Shown in pieces: positions 8,901 to 16,522 of a stretch of 16,643 nucleotides of DNA. The stretch's first letter is position 1. Each line of letters opens with the position of its first letter. The notes under the pieces are model-generated. The model was not told the origin of the DNA and searched no databases. It saw only the letters and a program-made list of their open reading frames with translations. The DNA is taken from contig CAMJJZ010000021.1 of the NCBI GenBank assembly GCA_946406275.1, forward strand, positions 1-16,643. Direction: 5' to 3'. This DNA is from an uncultured Bacteroidales bacterium. GTDB lineage: Bacteria; Bacteroidota; Bacteroidia; Bacteroidales; UBA932. The translations under genes were made by a program, and so were the position numbers.

Positions 8901-9223
8901 ACGAGATCAACGCCGGTAAGACCATGTGGGCGCCTTTCATCGGCAGTGCCATATTCAGCGACTGGGCGGTTGAGGACGCCTCCTTCCTGAGGTTCCAGAG
9001 CGCCACCATCGGCTACACCCTTCCTGAAAAGGTTGTGGAGAAATGGCATGTACGCCGCGCCCGTGTGTATGTGACCGGAACCAACCTGTTCTGCCTCACC
9101 AACTACTCCGGTTACGATCCGGAAGTAGATACACGCCGCGCAACCCCGCTCACCCCGGGTGTTGACTACTCCGCTTATCCCAAGAGCATCGGTTTCGTGG
9201 CCGGTGTAAACCTCACCTTCTAA
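5996..9223 (+). CDS. susC: SusC-like TonB-dependent outer-membrane oligosaccharide transporter
   Basis: The 1075-residue protein forms the outer-membrane channel that imports pectic oligosaccharides together with the SusD-like lid encoded next. A Sec signal peptide ends at SLSA (residue 21) before Gln22. It is followed by a carboxypeptidase-regulatory-like beta-sandwich (about 24-96; KGIVTDETGEPLIGAGV), the SusC hallmark DEVVVVGYA (102-110), a plug domain (about 115-230) with IRVRGGGS (163-170), VDGFPV (181-186) and YGSRGANGVVIVTTK (212-226), then a long aromatic-rich barrel ending in phenylalanine (GVNLTF). Length and order are typical. There is no extra N-terminal signalling (STN) domain, so coupling to an ECF sigma/anti-sigma system is not expected. 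The SusD-like gene follows after 12 bases. Pectin as substrate is inferred from the neighbouring enzymes. Confidence 0.97.
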   Translation: MKAHRLILALLGMVTAVSLSAQTTVKGIVTDETGEPLIGAGVVVEGTTTGTITGIDGDYIITVPASAKNLVFSFIGLQDQVVPIDGRTEINVVLAADNTFLDEVVVVGYATVKRRDLLGSVSSVGSDKLAEQPVTTVSQALSGKMAGVSVVTTEGDPDADIKIRVRGGGSITQDSSPLYIVDGFPVESINDIPSSEIQSIDVLKDAFSTAIYGSRGANGVVIVTTKSADKGQKISVKFNSYYGTKKMANADAIVAMDPENFVKFQYELGVIRDNLNSYYNPYFGTFQDIDMYSGMKGNNWIKQVFGHTGSTLSTDFSVSGAGDKVNWTLGYAHMGDQAIMSGSTYTRDNLNFKANFKTSENTSIDANVRYSRVNVRGGGANGINDTGTTSGNGRLKHSVSYTPIPLQSTIQGVDEEQDYGDNAPPLQSVADNDSRRIRTTWNANAAFNWKIKEGLTFKVEGGLEKYSQTDDRFYGMTTYYVANNSTDKTGVSNQHKEAFRTKYRNTNTLNYDFAEVLNNEDMSLTLLLGEEMTITKSNTLTSMVDGLNPSYDALMAWNFMSSGTPASVNNYFNPDDKLLSFFGRVNYDYKHKYSVGGTLRADGSSKFSRGNRWGLFPSAAVSWTISNEEWMEASSEWLDQLKLRYSFGTAGNNNIPSGQIVKQYGATTTAWLSQSSNYWMAGKIMNNPDLTWETTITHNLGLDFSYYKGKLTGSIEVYQNDTKDLLINFPITGSGYDSQYRNLGSTRNRGAELTLNAPLVQKKDFSLQIGGNIAYNKNVVTNLGGLDKITAQSYWASTEIGDDYVVQVGQPLGNMYGYISDGMYTTDDFNWDGSKWVLKDGVVDCSSIIGATYMMPGAPKYKDLTGGKDENGNPIPDGKVTVADRTVIGNASPDFTGGFNLSGYYKGIDFGANFNFMIGNQVYNANKIEFTSSRKFSNRNLQNLMDVDKRWTNIDWETGELITDADKLNEINAGKTMWAPFIGSAIFSDWAVEDASFLRFQSATIGYTLPEKVVEKWHVRRARVYVTGTNLFCLTNYSGYDPEVDTRRATPLTPGVDYSAYPKSIGFVAGVNLTF

Positions 9224-9235
9224 TCTCCGGGAAAT

Positions 9236-11080
9236 ATGAAAAAGACATTATACTACATTCTTTCCGCGGCGGTTATGGTTTTCGCAGCATCTTCCTGCGA
9301 GAAGTTCCTTGACTCCGAGTCCCCGTCCGCATTCGACGCGGCTACCGTGTATTCCAACTATGCCCTTACTGAAGGCACCATCTACGGTATCACCGAGGCC
9401 TTCTGCGAGGTGAACAGTTACCGCGGCCGTTTCCTTCCCTGGTACGGACACAACACCGATATCGAGTGGTACAATACCTACAAGCCGGGTGACGGCAAGT
9501 CCGACATATCGGCCTATGCCTGCCTCACCAACAACTCGCAGCTGAACCTCTCCAACGGTCCCTTCCCGCTCATGTACATGGGCATCGAGAGGGCTAACCT
9601 TGTGATCGAGGGTCTCCGCGAATACGGCAATACTGCAGAGAACAAGGACATGGCCTACCTCCTTGGCGAGGCCCTGACCCTCCGTGCCATGATCTATTAT
9701 GACCTCACAAAGGCATGGGGAGACGTCCCTGCACGTTTCAGCTCCCTTACTTCCGACACCATCTACGCCCCCAAGGACAGCCGCGACGTGATCTACAAGC
9801 AGATCCTCGCCGACCTTGACGAAGCCATCCCTTACCTGCCTTATCCCGGCGAGACAGCAGCCACCTCCCGCACCGACCGTGTGAACAAGGTGTTTGCAGA
9901 GGGCCTCTACGCCCGTATTGCCCTCATGGCATCCGGCTTCGCACTTCGTCCTGAGGACGATGCTATTGGCACCGGAGACCTTGGTAAGGTGCGTGAGACC
10001 AACGACCCCGAGCTCAAGAAGGCTGTGCTTTACCCCAAGGCCCTTAATTATCTTAAGGACGCTTACGGAAAAGCTGCCCTGGAACCGGATTTCGAGACCT
10101 ACTGGTACAATGTGAACAACATGAACAACCTCATTGCAGGTCCCGCTTACGAAACCCTTTACGTGATTCCTTTCGGCGCAGGCCGCGGCCGTTGGAACTT
10201 CACTTACGCCATAAATTCTGAGGGCGCAAGCATTTCCAACGGTGTTTCCCGTGGTGGTGACGCCGGTCCCGTTCCTACCGTTTACTTCAAGTATGCCGCC
10301 GGCGACAAGCGCCGCGACGTCACCTGCGTGAACTACAAGTGGAACAAGGACGACACCATCGAGCCCGCAGGCATCGGCAAATGGTACTTCGGCAAGTACC
10401 GCTTCGAGTGGATGAAGGCCCAGCCTTACACCGGCGGTAACGACGACGGTATCAAGCCCGTGGTAATGCGTTATGCCGACATCCTCCTCATGGCAGCCGA
10501 GATTGAGAACGAACTCAACGGTCCCGCCAATGCCAAGAAGTACGTCGAAGAGGTACGTGCACGTGCATGCGGTGCAGATGCCGCCGCTACTTTCGTGGCT
10601 GGCCTGGGCACCAAGGACGCAATGCGCAACGCCATCATAGACGAGCGCGCACTTGAGTTCTGCGGCGAGTTCCTCCGTAAGGCCGACCTCATCCGCTGGA
10701 ACCTCCTCAAGACCAAGCTGGATGCCGCCAAGGCCGATATGCTGGCCCTCCGCGGACTCTCCGGAGACTATGCCGGCCTGTCCGGCGACATCGCCTATGC
10801 ATATGCCGACGACGCTATGTCCATAGACATCAAGTTCCTTGCAACCGGCGAAGCCGCCCCTGCAGGTTACGAGCTCTCCACCGGCTATGTGACCAAGTAT
10901 GACGATGCCAAGAACACCGGCTTCTATACGGAACGCATCAACGGCATCTATCTCACCGACCCCAAGACCGGCGGCCATGCGAAGAACCCGGAGCAGCACA
11001 TGTTCTGGCCCATCTTCAACGATACCATGACCAACAGCCAGGGTATGATCAAGAACGATTATGGCTACGACAACCTTTAA
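9236..11080 (+). CDS. susD: SusD-like outer-membrane glycan-binding lipoprotein
   Basis: This 614-residue lipoprotein (lipobox ASSC, Cys21, then EKFLD) is the surface lid partner of the upstream SusC-like transporter. SusD/RagB features are visible: the N-terminal CEKFLDSESP leader, a TPR-like helical segment GEALTLRAMIYYDLTKAWGD (144-163), the conserved helix VVMRYADILLMAAEIENEL starting near residue 408, and the motif DERALEFCGEFLRKADLIRW near 470-490. The acidic or charged residues after the cysteine agree with surface display. Many Trp and Tyr residues in the first 110 positions and again near 385-400 (WYFGKYRFEW) could stack on sugars. It lies 12 bases after the SusC gene and 12 bases before the giant lipoprotein, so the three are almost certainly co-transcribed. 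The galacturonan ligand is inferred from context. Confidence 0.96.
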   Translation: MKKTLYYILSAAVMVFAASSCEKFLDSESPSAFDAATVYSNYALTEGTIYGITEAFCEVNSYRGRFLPWYGHNTDIEWYNTYKPGDGKSDISAYACLTNNSQLNLSNGPFPLMYMGIERANLVIEGLREYGNTAENKDMAYLLGEALTLRAMIYYDLTKAWGDVPARFSSLTSDTIYAPKDSRDVIYKQILADLDEAIPYLPYPGETAATSRTDRVNKVFAEGLYARIALMASGFALRPEDDAIGTGDLGKVRETNDPELKKAVLYPKALNYLKDAYGKAALEPDFETYWYNVNNMNNLIAGPAYETLYVIPFGAGRGRWNFTYAINSEGASISNGVSRGGDAGPVPTVYFKYAAGDKRRDVTCVNYKWNKDDTIEPAGIGKWYFGKYRFEWMKAQPYTGGNDDGIKPVVMRYADILLMAAEIENELNGPANAKKYVEEVRARACGADAAATFVAGLGTKDAMRNAIIDERALEFCGEFLRKADLIRWNLLKTKLDAAKADMLALRGLSGDYAGLSGDIAYAYADDAMSIDIKFLATGEAAPAGYELSTGYVTKYDDAKNTGFYTERINGIYLTDPKTGGHAKNPEQHMFWPIFNDTMTNSQGMIKNDYGYDNL

Positions 11081-11092
11081 TCCTCTACGGCC

Positions 11093-14000
11093 ATGAAAAG
11101 AATCAAATATTTAATTCTCGCAATATTTGCGGCAGCCCTTACTTCCTGCTTTGAGAAGGAAGAGCCCATCGTGGTTGATGAACTGGACCTGGTACGTTGC
11201 CTCCAGCCCATGAACCTTAACGCCCGCGTGAGCGCCGCCCTTGGAGATGTGGTAACCTTCTCCTGGGATGTTACAAAGGATGCCGAAAGCTATGTTCTGA
11301 CGGTTTACACCGACGAGGCGCTCAAGAACAAGTACCTCTCTGAAAGCGTGGCTCCCGCAAACGTTCCTTACCAGAAGAAACTGGATGCGGACAAGACCTA
11401 CTGGTTCACTGTCCAGGCCACTGCAGAGAGTAAAGAACCCTCAAAGGTGGCAGTCTATGAAAAGTCCTTCAAGACCTTTGCAGTAAAGGACAACCTTTTC
11501 CTCAAGGTAACCGCAAGGACCGCTACCAGCGTAACCCTGGCATGGTCCAAGGAAGTCTCCGACTACCTTGACGTTGACCGCATCGAATACGCCCTTCCCG
11601 GCGCAGACGCTAAGCTGGGCTCCAAAGCCCTTGCCGATGCCGACAAGACGGCTGCAACAGCCACCATTGACGGTCTGGATCCTGCAAAGGAATACGTGTT
11701 CACTCTCTACTACCTCTCCGCATCCCGTGGCCAGGTTGATGCCTGGACAGCCCCTTCCACCGAAGGTTTCACCGAGGTGGCCACCCTTGACGCACTCAAG
11801 AATGCAGTCAAGACCCAGGGCGCCAAGATCCTCCTCAAGATGGAGGGCTCTCCCTACGATATCCAGTCCATGGACATCGAGGCCGGCTTCACCCTGGTGG
11901 GTGAGGAAAGCGCCGACGGTTCCAAGCCGGTCCTCTCCGGTGAACTGAATATCGCCGAAACATGGGCAGGCACAGACCTCGTCTTCGAAGGCGTCGAGTT
12001 CAACGGCGCACCCACCGCAGCTGCTCCCGGCGGTTACGGATTCGCTATCCAGAACAAGAACGGCGGCACCTTGAAGGGCAAGGCCATCGGCAACGTTACC
12101 TACACCAACTGCGTGATCACCAACTACACCAAGGGTATCATCTACGAGTGGGGCAACGACATGAAATTCGGCAACTTCACCTATGACAGCTGCGAAATCT
12201 CCAACATCAACGCCGACGGAAGCGGCGGCGGCGATGTGTTCGACATCCGTCAGGCAACCACCTTCGACAAGCTCAGCTTCGTGAACAACACCATCATCCA
12301 GGGTATGCGTACCTTCCTCCGTATCGATGCAGGTACCATCGGCGCCCTGGTTGTTGACAACAACACCTTCTGGAACCTGAACTTCGTCGACAACACCAAC
12401 AATGCCGGCCTGTTCGGTCTGCAGATCGTTCCCGGAACCACCTCCTTCAAGAACAACCTCATCCTTGACATGGTGGAGAAGGCTACACTCGGCAGTGCAA
12501 ACGCCAAGTACAAGACTCCTTCTGACCTATCGATCGCAGCAGCCAACAACTGGTATTACAATGTGGTTGAAACCTACTTCACCGATACCTGGTCTGCATC
12601 TGCAGCAGGCATGACGGCACTTGATGCCAACCCCTGTTACAATGCTCCTGCAGGTCTTTTCAACCTCAATCCTGACTCTGTCATCGCAGACAAGGGCGTA
12701 GGTGCCTCCAAGTGGTGGACTCCTTACGTTGAGGAACCCGAAGACCTCACCCAGAACGTGCTGGCAGGTGCCCACACCTGGGATTTCTCCAATGCCAAGT
12801 TCTTCTCCGGCACCATCAAGAAAGAGATGGTACGTGACGAACTCCTCCTCAGCGGTTCGGAATCCACTCCCATCACCGTTGACGGCGGCACCCTGGTATT
12901 CGACAATGCAGCAGTCACCAACCGCAACGGTGTTCCCACCAACGGTTACGTGGCATTCAAGGTTGATGCTCCCGGCTCCGTGGTAGCACGCGCCGCAGGT
13001 GAAGGCATCGGCCATCTTATCATCGCCATCCAGCCCGTTGCAGGCGGAGACCTCATCGTCAAGGGCGGTGTAGCTCCCATTGCCGACGCTCCCGCAACCC
13101 AGAAGATCCTCATCGGCGACATCACCGAAGCATCATGGGTTTACATTTATCCTTCAGGTCCCGTGGCCCTGGCTCAGCTTGCCTGGTCCAAGGATGTTTC
13201 CAAGGTGAACACTGCACTCCCTGCACCTGCTCCCAAGGCAACTCCTTCTTCCTTCACCGCAGGCGAATCTGCCGATGTCACCATCTCCTGGGAGGCAGTT
13301 CCCAATGCAGGCGGCTACTCCGTCGTATTCAGCGGCAAGACCTACGCTGCAGAGGAACTCTCCTTCACCATCGAGGGCAAGACCACCTCTATGCTCGATC
13401 CGGGCAGCTACGAGGTTAAGGTTTATACCAACCCTGGCAAGGACGATATCTACAACACCCAGTCCGAGGCCGGTATCGCAGCCTTCGCAGTTCTTCCTGC
13501 AGGCGGCACCGGAGAGGCCACTGAGTTCATCGTAGACAACGTGGAAGACCTCCTCGCAGCAATCGCCGCAGGCAAGGATCCCATCACCCTCAAGTACAGC
13601 GACACCGCTTACGAAATCGGCAAACTTACCCTCACCGCTCCTCTGCACCTGAACGGCCAGACCAGCGAAGGCAAGAAGACCCCGGTCAACGTGAGCATCA
13701 CCCTCAGCGGTGAAATCGGCGGCAGCGTGGTACTGAACAACCTTGACATCACCAGCACCGACGGCGGTTCTGCAGTTTCCGTCCTCATCGACGACAAGAC
13801 TGCCGACTGCGCTCCCGTTGCGGATACCGTTGCAATCTACAACAGTAACCTCCACGGAACCAAGGCCCTGTACGACAACTCCGGCAAGGCCGTGTCCAAC
13901 ATCCAGTACGTGATCTTCAAGGGCAACCTCATCACCGACAGCTCCGCAGGTGCCGACTATATCGACATGCGCGCAGGTGCTCACCACAATTTTGTGTTCG

Positions 14001-16513
14001 AGAACAACACCGTAGCCAACAGCTGCCGTACCTTCGTCCGTACCGATGCCGGTCACGAGATGAATTACGCCACCATCAAGAACAACACCTTCTACAAGGT
14101 GGCCACCAACAGCTCCAGCAAGGACAACAACGGCATCCTGCACATCCGCAGCGCCGCCGGTGCAGGCCTGTTCGAGTACAGGGTAGAGAACAACTTCTTC
14201 TACTCAATCCTCATCGATCCCGATAACCTTCCTTCCAACGCCAACGGCTATCCCAAGTTCAAGAGCGGAAGCGGACTGGTTCCTTCGGTAATCAAGAACA
14301 ACTACTTCTTCAACTGCGAAGAGACCCTTGCCGATTACTCCTTCTGGAAGAATCTGTCCAAGGAAGATGCAACCGCCCAGGGCGGCGCCATCCTTCCTTC
14401 CGATCCTTGCAAGGATGCAGCAAACGGCGACTTCACCCTCACCAATGCCGTGATGATGAACGCCGGAGTGGGCGATCCCAGGTGGAACTCCATGGCCGGA
14501 AGCACTCCTACGTCCGACATTACGGTGTCTGACATCGACGGCTTCCTCACCGCCATTTCCGCAGGTAAGAAGACCATCACCCTTGCAGCAGGTACTTATG
14601 ACCTTACTGCAGTTGAAGGTGTTTCTGAGGTTGCCAGTGGCAAGATTACCCTTGTCACTCCTCTGAACCTGGTTGGCCAGGCAGGAGCAATCTTCAAGGG
14701 AGGCTTCATCTTCAACGAAGGCGTCACATCATTCAGCGTGAACAACCTCGCACTGGATGGCGCCGGCACGGTTGACAACGTATTTGAGATTGCCGCCGAT
14801 GCAGTTGTTATGAACTCCTTCTCCGTGAAGAACAGCACTGTCACCGCATACAAGAACCGCCTGTTCTACATGAACAAGCTTGGTTCCGTGAATTCCGTTG
14901 AATTTGACAACGTGATTGTCACCGGTGTTTCCGGCGCTGATTTCACCAGCGGCGACTTCATCGATGTCCGCAAGGGCACCATGACCGCCCTCAAGGTCCG
15001 CAACAGCACCTTCGCCAACGCAATCCGTACCTTCGCACGTATCGACGGTGCAGTTGTCTGCGGCTCCATCCTGGTGGAGAACAATACCTTCTACAACAAC
15101 TGCTACGTTGACAGCAAGGACAACAACGGTATCTTCCACGTACGCAGCACTTCCGTCACCGGTGCAAACCAGGTGATTGTGAAGAACAACCTCTTTGCAG
15201 CCATGCATCGGGCATTAGAGACACCTGGACAGTCCCAGGGCTTCCCTAAGCTTGTTTCCAAGGCTTCTTCTGCAATTGCACTTCCGCAATTCAGCCATAA
15301 CTACTTTGCAGATGTAAATACAACGGAAAACAACACCGACGCCGAATATAGCTGGTGGGCTTATTCCGCCCAGGATGTTGCTACCGCAGGTTATGGTGTG
15401 GTTCTGACAGCCGATGTATTCAAGGATGCTGCAAACGGAGACTTTACCATTGTCCACGACCTTGTTGCCAGTGAGCATGTTGGTGATCCCCGCTGGATCA
15501 AGAGCGCTCCCGCTGCAGGTGAGGCCTTCAAGGTTGCAAACGTAGATGACCTTGTAGCGGCACTCGATGCAGGCAAGGACGTAATTGCCCTTACCGGCTC
15601 ATCCTATGACCTCACAGGCCTTGAAACCGCTTCCGCCGGCGTAATCACCCTTGCAAAGGGTATTACCCTGAAGGGCGTTGCTCATAACGGCATCAAGCCC
15701 GAAGTCATTGGCGGCTTCAAACTTGCGGCCACGGAAGGCGACTTCGTCCTGGACGGTGTAAGGCTCAATGGCGTTTACGACAATGCCGGCACCGAGGTAA
15801 AGGTTGGCAATATGATTGACATCGACGCCTCCACCAATGCCGGAAAGATTGTCCTTCGAAACGATGAGATTTACGGTTACGCCAATCGTCTTATCTCCGG
15901 TTCAGGTGAATCTTCCATCGAAGGTGTGGAACTTGAGAAGGTTACTGTTCATGATTTCGGCACCAGCGGAGACTTCATTGACTTCCGCAAGGGTACTCTT
16001 GGAACCGTGAAGATTGAAAACAGCACATTCTACAACGGTATCCGGACCTTCCTGAGGATTGATGCCGCTGTGGTCTGCGGTGCTGTAACCGTTCAGAACA
16101 ACACCTTCTACAATCTCTGCTCCGTGGACAGCAAGGATAACAACGGTATTATGCATGTGCGTTCAACAACTGGTGTCGCACCTGCAGCGCTTTCTTCAGC
16201 CGCACGCCGTATCCTGGTTACAAAGAACATATTTGCAGCCATGCATAAGGCATCTGATACGCCTGCGCAGGCCAATGGTTTCCCGAAGCTTGTATCAACG
16301 GCATCTGAGAAGATCAAACATCCGTACATTACGGACAATATCTTCTTCGACATTGAAACCGCCGAGGGTTACAGCTGGTGGAATACAATGACCTCTGAAG
16401 ATATCGAAGCTGCCGGTACCGTGCTGGACGAAACTCCGTTCTCCGGAGATACCGCCTCCGGCAAGTTCACCGTCAAGACAGCCTACAAGGGCTACGGTGA
16501 CACCCGCTGGTAA
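11093..16513 (+). CDS. Giant surface lipoprotein with FN3-like domains and four beta-helix repeats (DUF4957/DUF5123-like), putative pectin-binding protein
   Basis: An 1806-residue lipoprotein (lipobox LTSC, Cys19, followed by the acidic FEKEE expected of surface-exported lipoproteins) in the slot of a SusE/F-type glycan-binding protein. Proposed order: FN3-like 1 (about 35-130), FN3-like 2 (131-224), beta-helix module 1 (226-545), a beta-sandwich-like segment (555-706, beginning HTWDFSNAKF), FN3-like 3 (710-803), then beta-helix modules 2 (808-1134), 3 (1140-1470) and 4 (1477-1806). Each module starts with a short helix of the type DDLVAALDAGKD, runs through N-rich rungs (NNTF, NSTF) and, in copies 2-4, ends in GDxRW. 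This resembles DUF4957 followed by DUF5123, families repeatedly found next to SusD in pectin loci; that naming is from memory. Binding of galacturonan is likely. Catalysis is possible but unproven, since no complete GH28, PL1 or CE8 active site is present. Confidence 0.85.
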   Translation: MKRIKYLILAIFAAALTSCFEKEEPIVVDELDLVRCLQPMNLNARVSAALGDVVTFSWDVTKDAESYVLTVYTDEALKNKYLSESVAPANVPYQKKLDADKTYWFTVQATAESKEPSKVAVYEKSFKTFAVKDNLFLKVTARTATSVTLAWSKEVSDYLDVDRIEYALPGADAKLGSKALADADKTAATATIDGLDPAKEYVFTLYYLSASRGQVDAWTAPSTEGFTEVATLDALKNAVKTQGAKILLKMEGSPYDIQSMDIEAGFTLVGEESADGSKPVLSGELNIAETWAGTDLVFEGVEFNGAPTAAAPGGYGFAIQNKNGGTLKGKAIGNVTYTNCVITNYTKGIIYEWGNDMKFGNFTYDSCEISNINADGSGGGDVFDIRQATTFDKLSFVNNTIIQGMRTFLRIDAGTIGALVVDNNTFWNLNFVDNTNNAGLFGLQIVPGTTSFKNNLILDMVEKATLGSANAKYKTPSDLSIAAANNWYYNVVETYFTDTWSASAAGMTALDANPCYNAPAGLFNLNPDSVIADKGVGASKWWTPYVEEPEDLTQNVLAGAHTWDFSNAKFFSGTIKKEMVRDELLLSGSESTPITVDGGTLVFDNAAVTNRNGVPTNGYVAFKVDAPGSVVARAAGEGIGHLIIAIQPVAGGDLIVKGGVAPIADAPATQKILIGDITEASWVYIYPSGPVALAQLAWSKDVSKVNTALPAPAPKATPSSFTAGESADVTISWEAVPNAGGYSVVFSGKTYAAEELSFTIEGKTTSMLDPGSYEVKVYTNPGKDDIYNTQSEAGIAAFAVLPAGGTGEATEFIVDNVEDLLAAIAAGKDPITLKYSDTAYEIGKLTLTAPLHLNGQTSEGKKTPVNVSITLSGEIGGSVVLNNLDITSTDGGSAVSVLIDDKTADCAPVADTVAIYNSNLHGTKALYDNSGKAVSNIQYVIFKGNLITDSSAGADYIDMRAGAHHNFVFENNTVANSCRTFVRTDAGHEMNYATIKNNTFYKVATNSSSKDNNGILHIRSAAGAGLFEYRVENNFFYSILIDPDNLPSNANGYPKFKSGSGLVPSVIKNNYFFNCEETLADYSFWKNLSKEDATAQGGAILPSDPCKDAANGDFTLTNAVMMNAGVGDPRWNSMAGSTPTSDITVSDIDGFLTAISAGKKTITLAAGTYDLTAVEGVSEVASGKITLVTPLNLVGQAGAIFKGGFIFNEGVTSFSVNNLALDGAGTVDNVFEIAADAVVMNSFSVKNSTVTAYKNRLFYMNKLGSVNSVEFDNVIVTGVSGADFTSGDFIDVRKGTMTALKVRNSTFANAIRTFARIDGAVVCGSILVENNTFYNNCYVDSKDNNGIFHVRSTSVTGANQVIVKNNLFAAMHRALETPGQSQGFPKLVSKASSAIALPQFSHNYFADVNTTENNTDAEYSWWAYSAQDVATAGYGVVLTADVFKDAANGDFTIVHDLVASEHVGDPRWIKSAPAAGEAFKVANVDDLVAALDAGKDVIALTGSSYDLTGLETASAGVITLAKGITLKGVAHNGIKPEVIGGFKLAATEGDFVLDGVRLNGVYDNAGTEVKVGNMIDIDASTNAGKIVLRNDEIYGYANRLISGSGESSIEGVELEKVTVHDFGTSGDFIDFRKGTLGTVKIENSTFYNGIRTFLRIDAAVVCGAVTVQNNTFYNLCSVDSKDNNGIMHVRSTTGVAPAALSSAARRILVTKNIFAAMHKASDTPAQANGFPKLVSTASEKIKHPYITDNIFFDIETAEGYSWWNTMTSEDIEAAGTVLDETPFSGDTASGKFTVKTAYKGYGDTRW
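11768..12727 (+). repeat. Beta-helix module 1 of the giant lipoprotein (diverged copy)
   Basis: Residues 226-545. It opens with TLDALKNAVKTQGAKILLK and keeps DIR (384-386) and RTFLRID (406-412). The later segment that reads NNGIxHxR in the other copies is here NAGLFGLQ (437-444), losing both the His and the Arg. The closing GDxRW is replaced by GVGASKWW. It is separated from the other three copies by the beta-sandwich-like and FN3 segments, so it is probably the oldest or functionally distinct copy. Confidence 0.75.
13514..14494 (+). repeat. Beta-helix module 2 of the giant lipoprotein
   Basis: Residues 808-1134. The opening is DNVEDLLAAIAAGKDPITLK; signature residues are DMR (958-960), RTFVRTD (979-985) and DNNGILHIR (1011-1019), ending GDPRW (1127-1131). 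Compared with copies 3 and 4, the loop after RTFVRTD reads GHEMNY instead of VVCG, so the cysteine of that position is absent. Confidence 0.75.
14510..15502 (+). repeat. Beta-helix module 3 of the giant lipoprotein
   Basis: Residues 1140-1470. The opening is SDIDGFLTAISAGKKTITLA; signature residues are DVR (1291-1293), RTFARID (1312-1318) and DNNGIFHVR (1343-1351), ending GDPRW (1464-1468). Cysteines at 1323 and 1337 are 14 residues apart, as in module 4. The central rungs are highly similar to module 4, pointing to the most recent duplication of the four. Confidence 0.78.
15521..16510 (+). repeat. Beta-helix module 4 of the giant lipoprotein
   Basis: Residues 1477-1806, forming the C-terminus. 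The opening is ANVDDLVAALDAGKDVIAL; signature residues are DFR (1630-1632), RTFLRID (1651-1657) and DNNGIMHVR (1682-1690), ending YGDTRW exactly at the stop. Cysteines at 1662 and 1676 mirror those of module 3. There is no C-terminal sorting domain after the module, which agrees with lipid anchoring at the N-terminus only. Confidence 0.78.
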
Positions 16514-16522
16514 ACAATTATC

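Noticed and set aside
9248..10999. A 583-codon open frame on the minus strand within the SusD-like gene, and similar long minus-strand frames at 282-1355, 1346-2293, 6407-7480 and 13154-14143.
   Set aside because: They lie fully opposite strong, recognisable plus-strand genes. Their translations are V/G/H/A-rich with no motif. Such frames are expected opposite GC-rich codons that rarely produce reverse stops.
13514..16510. Large repeats as a possible assembly artefact or recombination hotspot.
   Set aside because: The copies share protein motifs but differ clearly in nucleotide sequence, and the frame is open throughout, so they are genuine diverged modules rather than duplicated reads.
11093..16513. 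The giant lipoprotein as a fourth pectin-degrading enzyme of a known family.
   Set aside because: None of the complete active-site sets of GH28 (NTD/GDD/GHG/RIK), CE8 (GQA/QDT/DFIFG/GRPW) or PL1 appears in any module. Only a hypothetical charged signature remains, so an enzyme name would be unsupported.
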